Shown: in pieces, positions 45,223 through 53,791 of the stretch | Numbering within the stretch: position 1 is the stretch's first letter | How the letters are laid out: every line of letters starts with the position of its first letter | Assembly (NCBI GenBank): GCA_005888095.1 | Contig: VBKF01000089.1 | Span: 101,898 to 165,897 of the forward strand | Direction: 5' to 3' | DNA length: 64,000 nt | Source: Deltaproteobacteria bacterium | Lineage (GTDB): Bacteria; Desulfobacterota; Binatia; DP-6 | Program-made: the position numbers and the translations under genes | The notes under the pieces: generated by a model | Seen by the model: the letters and a program-made list of their open reading frames with translations, nothing else | Told to the model about the DNA's origin: nothing | Database searches by the model: none

Positions 45223-45804
45223 CTACGAGATCTCCACCTCCGCGGGAGCGATGACGTGCGGGTTCTGCCCGCGGCGCGCCGGCAGCGTCACCGTCTTCAC
45301 GCGCCAGCCGGCGTGGCGCAGCACGCCGCGGAACGGCGGCGCGCCGGTGACGTTGCCCGTGAGCCGGATCGCGGCCGGGTCGAAGCCCGCCTCGACCGTC
45401 ACCGATTCCCCCTCGGCGCCCGCCAGCACGGGCTCGAGCGTCACGCGGTCGCGGAGCGCGCGCCGGCAGCCGTCGTGAATGTCGCGGGCGGCGCCGCCGA
45501 CCTGCTCGTCGCCGTACGGGCCCAGGTCCTCCTCGAGGAAGTCGACGAGACGGCCGTCCGCCTGGAGCGCCGCGAGGAGGCCGAGGGCTCCTTGCTCGGC
45601 CGCGTCCGCCGCCGGCACGGCGGCCACCGGGCTCGGCGCTTCGGGCGCCGCCACCCGGGGCACGACGGCGAGGAGCAGCAGCGCGAGCACGAACGGGCCG
45701 CCCACCAGCCACGCCGTGCAGGAGATGCACGCCGGCTGCGCGGCCACGAGGTAGTTGCCCGCCGCCAGCGCGGCCGCGGGCACGAGCGCGATCAGGAGGT
45801 TCAT
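45223..45804 (-). CDS. DUF2760 domain membrane protein
   Basis: 193 residues. Two hydrophobic segments at the N-terminus ([18 protein letters not shown] and [18 protein letters not shown]) anchor a soluble domain with [32 protein letters not shown] and the ending [10 protein letters not shown], typical of DUF2760. Proteins of this family are encoded beside the long Hsp70-like protein, as here (5 bp apart), so they probably form a membrane-linked complex. Function not known experimentally as far as I can recall. Confidence 0.85.
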   Translation of the reverse strand: MNLLIALVPAAALAAGNYLVAAQPACISCTAWLVGGPFVLALLLLAVVPRVAAPEAPSPVAAVPAADAAEQGALGLLAALQADGRLVDFLEEDLGPYGDEQVGGAARDIHDGCRRALRDRVTLEPVLAGAEGESVTVEAGFDPAAIRLTGNVTGAPPFRGVLRHAGWRVKTVTLPARRGQNPHVIAPAEVEIS

Positions 45805-45817
45805 GGGGCCCCTGGTA

Positions 45818-47032
45818 TCATACGGCTTCCCGCCGACAAGGCGCCGAGCGCGCCCGCGACGGGCCGGTGGCGAGCAGCGCGCCGCCGGCGAGCGCGGCGG
45901 CGGCGGCCGCGACGGCGAGCGTCGGCGCGAGGCCGACGGTCGCCGTGCCGAGGCCGAGCAGCGCGACCACGGCGGCGAGGGCGAGGCGCGCCACCAGGCT
46001 CTGAAGCGACAGCATGGTCGCGCGCAGCCGCGAATCGACCAGACGGTTCATGTAGACGTTGAGCAGCGGCTGCCAGAGGCCGTCGAGCATGCCGCGCGTC
46101 AGGATGAGGGCGGCGCCCTCCGGCCGAGCGACGAGGCTCATGGCGCCGAGCCCGACCGCCGGCGCGGCGGCCATGACCGCCGTCGCACCGCGCGGCCCGA
46201 GGCGCGCGTCCACGCGATGTGCCGCGTTCGCAGTGAGCGCCGTCACGGCCTTGGTGGCGGCGAAGACCACGCCGAAGAGTGCCACCGGCAGTCCGATGGC
46301 GCGCAGGTAGGGCTGCTGGAGAAAGAAGTAGACGTGCGACGTGACGATGGCGAAGGCGGCGAGCGCGAGCACCCAGCGCACCCGCGCCGTCCGGACCGCG
46401 TGGCGAGCGGCGTCGAGCATGAGACGCGGTGCGCTCGTCCCGTCGCGGCCGGACACCTCCTTTCCGCCGAGCGCCCAGGCGACCAGCGCGGTCGCCACGG
46501 CCGCGATCCCCGTCGCGACGTACGGCAGACGGATGTCGAGGGCCGCGAGGAGGCCGCCGGCGATCGCGGTGGCCCCCGAGGAGAGCGATACGAGCGCCTG
46601 CCCGCGGCTCTCGGCGCGCGGGTAGAGGTGGAGCTCGTCCGCCGCCTGGAGGGCGTCGAAGAGGAACGCCGAGTCGGCGCCGCTCTTGAGCGCCGAGGCG
46701 ACGGCGAAGAGCGTCTCGGCGGCCCACACGACGCCGAGGGTGGGCCAGGCGAGGAGGCCGGCCGAGCCCGCGGCGAGGGCGAGCGCGCTCGCCACCAGGC
46801 AGGCGCGCCGCGAGTAGCGGTCGGCGACCGCGCCGAGCGGCAGGTCGAGCAGCGCCCGCACCGCCGTGTAGTACGACTGGATCCAGAGGATCGTCGCCAC
46901 GCCGAGGCCGGCACGCTCCTCGTAGTAGACGAAGAAGACGGGCGCGAAGAAGACGCAGCTCGCCGTCGCCTGATAGAGGTAGTACGACGCGAGCAGCGTC
47001 GCCGGCCGCGCGGCGGCGGTGGCGGGTCTCAC
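45818..47032 (-). CDS. MFS transporter
   Basis: 404 residues from the GTG at 47032, which overlaps the end of the DUF72 gene (GTGA). It has about twelve hydrophobic helices. The first cytoplasmic loop reads LDLPLGAVADRYSRRACL, the MFS G-x-x-x-D-R-x-x-R-R signature, and a related loop (HRVDARLGPRGATAVM) follows helix 8. Probably an efflux permease of the drug:proton antiporter type. Substrate unknown. Confidence 0.85.
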   Translation of the reverse strand: MRPATAAARPATLLASYYLYQATASCVFFAPVFFVYYEERAGLGVATILWIQSYYTAVRALLDLPLGAVADRYSRRACLVASALALAAGSAGLLAWPTLGVVWAAETLFAVASALKSGADSAFLFDALQAADELHLYPRAESRGQALVSLSSGATAIAGGLLAALDIRLPYVATGIAAVATALVAWALGGKEVSGRDGTSAPRLMLDAARHAVRTARVRWVLALAAFAIVTSHVYFFLQQPYLRAIGLPVALFGVVFAATKAVTALTANAAHRVDARLGPRGATAVMAAAPAVGLGAMSLVARPEGAALILTRGMLDGLWQPLLNVYMNRLVDSRLRATMLSLQSLVARLALAAVVALLGLGTATVGLAPTLAVAAAAAALAGGALLATGPSRARSAPCRREAV

Positions 47033-48006
47033 GCGGCGGCCAGCAGCCCCGCCAGGTCCTTGGCGTTCTCGACGCCATAGTGGCGGTAGCAGTTGTTCAT
47101 CAGCGCGTAGACCTGGCGGCTCTTCCCGGCGAGGTCCCGGATCCTGTCGACCCACTCCCGGAGCTCCTCGGGACGGTAGAGATAGCGGAATCGTTCCGTG
47201 GTACTCACTCCGGGTCTGGTCCACGTCTCGACGCGCCGCCCGTGAAAGCGGACCACCGACAGCGCCTCGGACGTCGCCGCCGCGACGGGCGGTACGCTGG
47301 CCGCCGTGCCCTGCGGCTCGTCGACGCCCACGTAGACGAGTCCCGTCCGGCGGAGGAAGTCGAGCGTGCGCGGCGCCCGGCGCTCCGTCATCCATCCCGA
47401 CTGCCGGAACTCGACCGCCACCTGGAAACCCGCGAGCCGCTCCGCCACCTGTTCGAGGTAGGTCGCGGACTCCCGGCTCGGGACGAACCAGCGCGGCATC
47501 TGGAAGAGCACGTAGCCGAGCTTCCCCGCGCTCGCGAGCGGCGCGAGGGCGCCCCGGAAGCGCAGCCAGATCTGATCGAGTATGCCCGGTGGCAGGTCGC
47601 GCGCGTAAACGCTCTTCGCGCCACGGAGCTTGTCGGGCAGGCTTTGTTGGATATCCTTGTCGAGCCGGAGCGGCTCGACGGGGTGCTGCGTGAGCGCAGC
47701 GTACGCCTTCACGCCGAAGACGAAGTCGGGCGGGGTGCGCTCTGCCCAGCGCCGGGCGTTCTCGAGCGATGGCAGGGCGTAGTAGGTGGCGTCGACCTCG
47801 ACCACCGGGAAGTGCCGGGTGTAATAGCGCAGGCGCTGCTCGGCGGTGGTCACGCCCGCCGGATAGAAGGCACGGCTCGCGACCAGCGTCTTCTCCGTCC
47901 ACGAGGCGGTGCCGACGAGCACGTTGCCGATCCGTGCCGGCTCCGGGCCGCGGCGCAGCGAGGGGAGCGGCGGCGGGGCGGCGAGCCAGCCGGTCGAGTC
48001 GCTCAT
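47029..48006 (-). CDS. DUF72 family TIM-barrel protein (YecE-like)
   Basis: 325 residues from the ATG at 48006. The pattern NVLVGTASWTEKTLVASRAF YPAG, FPVVEVDATYYALP, FVFGVKAYAALTQHP and VYALMNNCYRHYGVENA is that of DUF72 proteins, which form a TIM barrel of unknown reaction. It begins only 20 bp from the divergent glycosyltransferase start and is the first gene of the five-gene reverse operon. Confidence 0.88.
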   Translation of the reverse strand: MSDSTGWLAAPPPLPSLRRGPEPARIGNVLVGTASWTEKTLVASRAFYPAGVTTAEQRLRYYTRHFPVVEVDATYYALPSLENARRWAERTPPDFVFGVKAYAALTQHPVEPLRLDKDIQQSLPDKLRGAKSVYARDLPPGILDQIWLRFRGALAPLASAGKLGYVLFQMPRWFVPSRESATYLEQVAERLAGFQVAVEFRQSGWMTERRAPRTLDFLRRTGLVYVGVDEPQGTAASVPPVAAATSEALSVVRFHGRRVETWTRPGVSTTERFRYLYRPEELREWVDRIRDLAGKSRQVYALMNNCYRHYGVENAKDLAGLLAAA

Positions 48007-48026
48007 GGCCACGCCGGAGGCTCCAC

Positions 48027-49115
48027 GTGAAGATCCTGTACGGCGTCTGCGCGTGGGGCCTCGGGCACGCGACCCGCTCCCTGCCGGTCCTCCGCCGCCT
48101 GGCCGCCGAGCACGAGGTGCTCGTCTACTCCGACGGCGCGGCGCTCGCCTACCTCCGGCGCGAGCTCGGCGCCCGCGCCGCCTTCCTGCCCGCCACCATG
48201 CCCTACCCGAACATCTTCGCCGGCAGCGTGCTCGCGCTCCGCTTCTTCGCCCTCGCGCCGCGCCTCGTCGAAGCCATGCGCGCCGAGTACCGAGAAACGC
48301 AGCGCCTGGTCGCGGCCCACCACGTGGACCGCGTCGTCTCGGACAGCCGCTGGGGCGTGTCGTCGCCCCGCGTCCCATCGCTCTTCATCGCCCACCACCT
48401 GAAGCAACTCGCCCCGCCCCGCTTCGGCGTCGCCGAGCGGCTGACGGAGTGGGTCACCTGGCGCGCGATCCACCGGCGCTACCGCCGCATCCTCGTGCCC
48501 GACGCGGCGGAGGACGGCGGGCTCTCGGGCCGGCTCGCGCACGAGCTCCACTGCTGGGCGCCCTCGCAGCTGGTCTATCTCGGGCTGCTCTCCGACCTGA
48601 CGCCGGGGCAGCGTCCGGCCTCGGATGCCGGCACGAGCCTCGACACGCTGGTCGTGCTCGGCGGTCCCGAGCCGAGCCGCTCGCGCCTCGAGGCGCGCCT
48701 GCTGCCGGATCTTGCCCGCCTTCCCGGGCGGACCGTCGTGCTGCGGGGGCTCCCGGCGGGTGACGGGCCACCGTGGCCGATCGGCGGCGTCGAGGCCCTG
48801 CCGCATGCGAGCCGGGACGAGCGAGACCGCCTGTTCGGCGCCGCGCGCGTGATCGTCGGTCGCTCGGGGTACTCGACGCTCATGGACGTGGCGCAGGTCG
48901 GCGCACGGGCGCTCCTCGTGCCGATGCGCGGCCAGACGGAGCAGGAGTACCTGGCGGCCCGCCTCGCCCGCAAGGGCCTCGTCCATGCCGTCGCCGAGCG
49001 GGACGTCGACCTCGCGCGCGACGTGCCGCTCGCCCGAACGCGCCGGGGGCTCGACGGCTTCGTCCACCCCGGGACCGACGCCGCCGCGCGTGCCGTCGCG
49101 GAGATCCTCGCATGA
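48027..49115 (+). CDS. MurG-like (GT28 type) glycosyltransferase
   Basis: 362 residues from the GTG at 48027, with GGAGG 6 nt upstream. The start VKILYGVCAWGLGHATRSLP holds the GxGH motif of the GT-B acceptor domain. The C-terminal nucleotide-sugar domain contains VIVGRSGYSTLMDVAQVGAR and PMRGQTEQEYLAARLA, as in MurG/GT28 proteins. It overlaps the next glycosyltransferase by 4 bp (ATGA), so the two may build one glycan. Sugar and acceptor unknown. Confidence 0.85.
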   Translation: MKILYGVCAWGLGHATRSLPVLRRLAAEHEVLVYSDGAALAYLRRELGARAAFLPATMPYPNIFAGSVLALRFFALAPRLVEAMRAEYRETQRLVAAHHVDRVVSDSRWGVSSPRVPSLFIAHHLKQLAPPRFGVAERLTEWVTWRAIHRRYRRILVPDAAEDGGLSGRLAHELHCWAPSQLVYLGLLSDLTPGQRPASDAGTSLDTLVVLGGPEPSRSRLEARLLPDLARLPGRTVVLRGLPAGDGPPWPIGGVEALPHASRDERDRLFGAARVIVGRSGYSTLMDVAQVGARALLVPMRGQTEQEYLAARLARKGLVHAVAERDVDLARDVPLARTRRGLDGFVHPGTDAAARAVAEILA

Positions 49116-49762
49116 TCTCGGTCATCATCCCGGCGCACGACGAGGAACGCTACGTCGGCCCGACCATCGCGGCGCTGTGTGCCGCGACGCGGTTCGAGGT
49201 CCTGGTCGTGGCCAACGCCTGCAGCGACCGGACGGCCGAGGTCGCACGCGCGCACGGCGCGCGGGTCCTCTCGACGCCCGTCCGCGGCGTGTCCCACGCC
49301 CGCAACCTCGGCGCCCGCGCCAGCGGCGGCGAAGTGCTCGTCTTCCTCGACGCCGACACGGCGCTCCCGCCCGCCGCGCTCGACGCGATCGCGGCCGCGG
49401 TCCCGGCACGCGCCGACTACGGCACCTGCCGCATCCGTCCCGATCGAACGACCCTTCCCGCCGTCCTGACGGCCACCGTCCTCGCCTGGGGCCACCGCCT
49501 GGCGGGCACCTCGCTCGGCATCCTCTTCTGCACGCGCGCGCTCTTCGAACGGGCAGGCGCCTTCGACGAGCGCCTGCACGCCGGCGAGGACAACGACCTG
49601 AACGCCCGCTTCCGCCGCCTCGGGGCCCGGCGCATCTACCTCGGCCAGGTCGCCGCCTACACGTCGATGCGCCGCTTCGAGCGTCTCGGCTACGTCCGCG
49701 TCCACCTCGCCTGGCTCCGCGGCTACTTCCGCCCGCCCGCCGAGTACGAGGTGATCCGCTAG
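49112..49762 (+). CDS. Family 2 glycosyltransferase
   Basis: 216 residues from the ATG at 49112. The GT-A fold is clear: MISVIIPAHDEERYVGPTIA, VVANACSDRT, the DXD-type motif FLDADT, and the ED acceptor motif AGEDNDLNARF. No transmembrane helix, so a soluble or peripheral enzyme. It is coupled to the GT28-type gene and followed 4 bp after its stop by a dispersed palindromic repeat. Confidence 0.9.
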   Translation: MISVIIPAHDEERYVGPTIAALCAATRFEVLVVANACSDRTAEVARAHGARVLSTPVRGVSHARNLGARASGGEVLVFLDADTALPPAALDAIAAAVPARADYGTCRIRPDRTTLPAVLTATVLAWGHRLAGTSLGILFCTRALFERAGAFDERLHAGEDNDLNARFRRLGARRIYLGQVAAYTSMRRFERLGYVRVHLAWLRGYFRPPAEYEVIR

Positions 49763-49766
49763 CTGG

Positions 49767-49874
49767 CTAGATCAGCGAGGGGCTCCGCCCCTCGCCCCGG
49801 CGGGCAAAGCCCGCCGGGTCCTCACTCCCCGCTCGCTGCGCTCGGCCGCGCGCGCGGCGCGCGCGGAGATTCCA
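49767..49874 (+). repeat. Gene-end palindromic element, copy B
   Basis: Begins CTAGATCAGCGAGGGGCTCC and ends GAGATTCCA. Contains GCGAGGGGC-TCC-GCCCCTCGC and CGGCGGGC-AAA-GCCCGCCG hairpins, then a CG-alternating palindrome (CGCGCGCGGCGCGCGCG). Lies just after the GT2 stop codon. Confidence 0.88.
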
Positions 49875-49932
49875 GGTCGAGTCGAGCCGCTGCCGTTCGC
49901 GGGAGAGGGGCCACCCGGCTCCCGCCGCGGCA

Positions 49933-50904
49933 TCACGAGAACAGCCAGCGACGCTCCGCCGCGAGCTCGTCCATCATGTGCTGCATGATGCCCTCGACGT
50001 AACGGTAGCCCGCGTCGATCGGGTCATCGCCCGGGCCGGCCTGCGCGAGCAGCTCGTTCGGGCTGATCGGCTGCCCGTACACCGTCGTGATCTTCGAGGG
50101 ATAGAGCGGCGGAGTCGCGAGCAGGAGGAGCAGGAAGAGCCAGCCCGAGATCCAGTTCTCGCCGAACGCCATGCCCGCGAGCAGCCAGACGAGCGCTTGC
50201 AGCGGCAGCGGGATCGCCTCGAGGCCGAGGTACTTGCGCGCGCCCGTCACCGCGGCGAGGAAGTGCATGCCGGGCGGCAGGATCATGGTGGCATGGCTGC
50301 CGATGGTGACGAACGGCACGACCGGCGCGTTGTTGGCGAACGCCAGGCGGACGAACCCGCGCCGCCCGTGCAGCTCGACGCGGTAGCGGTCGGTGAACGG
50401 CCGCGTCGACTCGTGCTCGCCGCCCGGGAACAGCGTGAGCGCGTGGCCGGCGGCGAGCATCTGGCGGGCGTTCCGCCAGCTGGCGCGCACGCCGCCGATC
50501 TTGGGCACGACCACGCGCAGGAACGGCGTCGTGTACAGCCACTGATGCGCGAGACAGCAGGGCCGGCGCGTCGTGCCGAAGCGGCGGTACCAGGCGACGA
50601 GCAGCATGAGCAGCTCGGCGACGCCGAAACCGCTGTGGTTGCCGACCAGCACCGCCGCGGAGCCAGGAATGTTCTCGAAGCCGCGCACCTCCATACGGAA
50701 GTACCGCCGATACAGGCCGTCAAAGGCGCGGTTGAGGATCTCAATCAGGCGATAGTCCAGCGAGGCGTCCGACCAGTCGACTTGCCGGACCTCGCGCAGG
50801 TGGCGCAACGCCCAGAAGACGTCGACGAGCGCCGGCAGGCGCCGCACGCGCCGGTCCCGCCGGACGACCTCAGTCCACGCGGGAGCCGCACGCCACGGAC
50901 TCAT
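49933..50904 (-). CDS. Membrane-associated acyltransferase-like protein
   Basis: 323 residues from the ATG at 50904. AVLVGNHSGFGVAELLMLLV aligns with block I of PlsC-type acyltransferases and LTLFPGGEHES with block III. The usual H-x4-D has His but Val in place of Asp, so catalysis is doubtful or uses another residue. Two hydrophobic stretches (ALVWLLAGMAF, ISGWLFLLLLLA) suggest membrane contact. It ends a tight four-gene operon (2 bp after DUF6285). A role in lipid acylation is likely but unproven. Confidence 0.78.
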   Translation of the reverse strand: MSPWRAAPAWTEVVRRDRRVRRLPALVDVFWALRHLREVRQVDWSDASLDYRLIEILNRAFDGLYRRYFRMEVRGFENIPGSAAVLVGNHSGFGVAELLMLLVAWYRRFGTTRRPCCLAHQWLYTTPFLRVVVPKIGGVRASWRNARQMLAAGHALTLFPGGEHESTRPFTDRYRVELHGRRGFVRLAFANNAPVVPFVTIGSHATMILPPGMHFLAAVTGARKYLGLEAIPLPLQALVWLLAGMAFGENWISGWLFLLLLLATPPLYPSKITTVYGQPISPNELLAQAGPGDDPIDAGYRYVEGIMQHMMDELAAERRWLFS

Positions 50905-50906
50905 GT

Positions 50907-51299
50907 CTACCCCCCGAGATACCGCGGGTTCGCCACCCGGAGCTTCTCGCGCACGGTTTCCCGGACGTGCTCGCGGACGACGCGCCCGAACGGCTCTCGG
51001 TCTGCCTCCCCTTCCCGGATCCGTCCGACCAGCGTCTCTGTCAATCCCCGAACCGCGGTGCGCAGGGCCTCGAGACGCGGCGGAGGGGCTCCGGCGACGC
51101 CGAGGAGGCGCGCGAGCCGCTCCCACTCCGCGAGCAGGCTCTGCTCCTCGCCGGCGATCTCGCGCTCGACGATGGCGAGGACATTGGCCGCGACGCGCGC
51201 GTGAAAGCGCTTGACGCCGTCGAACTCCGGCACGACGTCGGCTTCGAGGAACTCGCGCACCGCCCCGAGCAGCTCCCGCGCCGTCGGCCGGTCCTGCAC
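50907..51299 (-). CDS. DUF6285 protein
   Basis: 130 residues, all helical. The pattern MQDRPTARELLGAVREFLEA, FHARVAANVLAIVERE and the C-terminal VREKLRVANPRYL fit DUF6285. Genes of this family usually sit directly after an aminoglycoside-phosphotransferase-like gene, as here (1 bp apart). It probably works with that kinase; the reaction is unknown. Confidence 0.83.
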   Translation of the reverse strand: MQDRPTARELLGAVREFLEADVVPEFDGVKRFHARVAANVLAIVEREIAGEEQSLLAEWERLARLLGVAGAPPPRLEALRTAVRGLTETLVGRIREGEADREPFGRVVREHVRETVREKLRVANPRYLGG

Positions 51300-51300
51300 C

Positions 51301-52302
51301 TCAGGCGCCCTCGGTCAGGTCGAGCAGCTCGAGCTCGGTCTCGGCCGTCCTCCGGCCGAGGCTCGCGAGCTCGACGCTCTTCACGCCCGCGAGGAAGGTC
51401 TGCATCTGCATGATGCAGATGATCCCCCACTTCAGGTTGCCGAAGACCTCCCACCAGCCGACCGCGGCCGGGTCGACGCGCCGGCCGCCGGCGCGCTCGT
51501 AAGCCGCAAAGAAGCGGGCGCGGTCCGCGAGCCCGCCGACGGGGTTGGCATCGGCACCGAAGCGCCAGGCGCGCACGCAGAGCCAGCCGAGGTCCTCCAT
51601 CGGGTCGCCGACGTGCACCATCTCCCAGTCGATCACCGCGCGCAGCCCCTCGGGGCCGAAGATGACGTTGCCCACCCGGTAATCCCCGTGTACCAGCGTC
51701 CGGCGGTCGGTCGCCGGGAGGCGAGCCGCGAGCCAGCGGAGCGCGAGCTCGAAGGCGGGGTGCGGCTCGGGGGCGAGGGCACGGAACAGCGACTCGTAGC
51801 GCGCGAGCTCGACGGCCGCGGGCGACGTCTCGTCCGGCAGCCGGGCGAGGAAGGCGAGGGCCGGCACGCCGAGGTCGATCGCGTGGACGCGGGCGAGGGC
51901 CGTGGCGAGCTGCTCGGGAAGCGCGGCGCGCGCCGGCGCGTACTCGGCGTCGCGCAGGAGACGGCGGGCGAGCGTCTCCCCCTCGACGTAGTCCATCACG
52001 AAGAAGGGCGCGCCGAGCGCGGCGGGGTCGTCCTCGCACCAGCGCACGCGCGGCACTGGCACGCCGGCGGCCGCCGCCGCCTGGAGCAGCAGGAACTCGT
52101 GGCGGCGGCTCGTCTCGATGACGTGGCCCGGCGGGTCGCGGCGGAGGACGAGGCGCTCGGCCGCCCCGTTGGGCGTCGCCAGCGTGAACAGCCAGGTCTC
52201 GCGCGAGGCGCCGCCCGGCAGGCGGCGGAGCCCGCTGACGCTCGCCGCGGCGCCGAGCTGTCCGGCCAGGTAGGCCGCGAGCGCGGCGGCGAGGTCAGTC
52301 AA
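51301..52302 (-). CDS. Phosphotransferase family protein (APH fold)
   Basis: About 333 residues if begun at TTG 52302, where the conserved N-terminus starts; GTG 52344 would add 14 residues inside the upstream gene. Motifs: LRRLPGGASRETWLF (nucleotide loop), catalytic LVHGDYRVGNVIF with Asp and Asn, and VIDWEMVHVGDPMEDLGWL for magnesium. This acyl-CoA-metabolism-associated APH group is typical of soil bacteria. It overlaps the CrtC-like gene by 8 bp. Confidence 0.87.
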   Translation of the reverse strand: MTDLAAALAAYLAGQLGAAASVSGLRRLPGGASRETWLFTLATPNGAAERLVLRRDPPGHVIETSRRHEFLLLQAAAAAGVPVPRVRWCEDDPAALGAPFFVMDYVEGETLARRLLRDAEYAPARAALPEQLATALARVHAIDLGVPALAFLARLPDETSPAAVELARYESLFRALAPEPHPAFELALRWLAARLPATDRRTLVHGDYRVGNVIFGPEGLRAVIDWEMVHVGDPMEDLGWLCVRAWRFGADANPVGGLADRARFFAAYERAGGRRVDPAAVGWWEVFGNLKWGIICIMQMQTFLAGVKSVELASLGRRTAETELELLDLTEGA

Positions 52303-53293
52303 GGTGATCGAGGTATTCGGACCAGCCGTAGCCGACCCGCTCACCCCAGCGCCACTCGGTGAGGCCCTCGGCGATCCGCGTGGTCACGCCGCCGCGGCGG
52401 TTGCGGAGCGGCACCATGTTGAGCACGCGTCCCTCGATCTCCTCGGCGGGGGCCCCGTCCGCCGGATGGAGCCGCGCGCGGAGGCGGGCGTGGAGCTTCT
52501 CGGGAGCCGCGTACTCGGTCTCGACCTCGACCCGGCCGATCGGCCGGTTGGGCTCGTCGCGGCGGAAGACGTACCCGCCGTGCATCTCCGTCCCGTCGCG
52601 CTGCACGGTGAGCGCACCGACCAGGCCGTGATCCGGGCCGAAGTTCATGGTGAGCCAGCGGTAGTACGCGGGCGCCTGCCAGTAGCGCGGGCCCCAGGAG
52701 CGATCGCGAAGCCCGAAGCCGTCGATCGGGTGGTACACGCCGTCGACGACGACGCGGCCGCGCGCGCGCCCGTGCTGCTCGAGGTGCCCGCGCGCGAACT
52801 CGTGACCGGCCCGCTCGTGCCGGACGCTCACCCAGCTCCCCTCCCGCCGCTCGCGCGGCTCGCCGCCGTACGCCGGCGAGATGCCTTCGTAGACCAGATC
52901 CACCTCGACGGCGCGCTGCGGGTTCTCGCTGAAGGCACGCTTCGGGTCGACGAGGTCGAGCGGCCGGCTGAGGAGCACAGCGGGGCCGTCGTACCGCACG
53001 CGGTGCTCGCGCATCGGTGTGCGGACCTCGAAGCGCATGCCGGCCGCGTCGAAGCGCGCGTTGTCGGCGATCTCGGGCCGCGCGAACATGAACGCGACCC
53101 GCCCGTCGGGCAGGTAGAGGCAGAGCGTCATCTCGGCGTGACGCTCGTTCGGCCGGTTGCCGATGCGGGCGAAGCCGCCGAGACGGCGCCCGGGGTCGTA
53201 GAAGTTGTAGTAGGCGCTCTCGTTGTAGTTCTCCTCGCCCGTGTTCGGATGCATCAGGTCATCGGCATCGAGGAGAACGAGCTGGGTGGTCAT
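52295..53293 (-). CDS. CrtC/DUF7064-type protein
   Basis: 332 residues. The stretch MTLCLYLPDGRVAFMFARPE, GFGLRDRSWGPRYWQAPAYY and the SWGPR motif resemble the AttH/CrtC lipocalin-like hydratase superfamily in its DUF7064/7065 form. No signal peptide. Members turn up in gene clusters for steroid or lipid breakdown. It leads the operon followed by phosphotransferase, DUF6285 and acyltransferase. Enzymatic activity is not established. Confidence 0.7.
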   Translation of the reverse strand: MTTQLVLLDADDLMHPNTGEENYNESAYYNFYDPGRRLGGFARIGNRPNERHAEMTLCLYLPDGRVAFMFARPEIADNARFDAAGMRFEVRTPMREHRVRYDGPAVLLSRPLDLVDPKRAFSENPQRAVEVDLVYEGISPAYGGEPRERREGSWVSVRHERAGHEFARGHLEQHGRARGRVVVDGVYHPIDGFGLRDRSWGPRYWQAPAYYRWLTMNFGPDHGLVGALTVQRDGTEMHGGYVFRRDEPNRPIGRVEVETEYAAPEKLHARLRARLHPADGAPAEEIEGRVLNMVPLRNRRGGVTTRIAEGLTEWRWGERVGYGWSEYLDHLD

Positions 53294-53376
53294 GGGCCCA
53301 AACTAGGCGGGCTCGCCCTGTGTTTTCAAGCCGCTCGTCCTTGGCAGTCGGCGGCCCGTGCGATAGATCACCGCGC

Positions 53377-53781
53377 ATGACTCCGCTCTCCGCCGAGGAT
53401 CGGCTCGCCATCGGCGAGCTGCTGGCCACCTACTGCTCCGCCATCGACCTGGGCCGCTGGGAGACGTTGCCCGAGCTCTTCACCGACGATTGCCGGCTCG
53501 ACTTCGGCGAGACGCTGGGGGTGCATGAGGGCCGCGAGGGGCTCCGCGCGTTCGCCGAGTCGCTGCGCTCGGCGGGCATCCGCATGCGGCACTACGTGAC
53601 CAACGTCGTCGTCTCCGGCGACGGCGACCGGGCCCGCGCGGAGTGCTACGTCCTCGCCTTCGTCGGCGAGCCCGGCAGCCTCAGCCAGACGACGGGGCGG
53701 TACGAGGACGAGCTCGTCAAGCGCGGCGGCCGCTGGGCCATCCGCGTGCGCCGCGCCGTCATCGAGCTGCCGCCCACCTAG
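53377..53781 (+). CDS. SnoaL-like (NTF2 fold) protein
   Basis: 134 residues from the ATG at 53377. LLATYCSAIDLGRWETLPEL FTDDC is the usual SnoaL_4 helix; GVHEGREGLRAFAESL, RMRHYVTN and RYEDELVKRGGRWAIRVRRA complete the cone-shaped NTF2 fold. Members are small hydratases, isomerases or dioxygenase subunits. It precedes the ClC gene by 10 bp and may be co-transcribed, though no functional link is clear. Confidence 0.85.
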   Translation: MTPLSAEDRLAIGELLATYCSAIDLGRWETLPELFTDDCRLDFGETLGVHEGREGLRAFAESLRSAGIRMRHYVTNVVVSGDGDRARAECYVLAFVGEPGSLSQTTGRYEDELVKRGGRWAIRVRRAVIELPPT

Positions 53782-53791
53782 CCGCCGCGTC

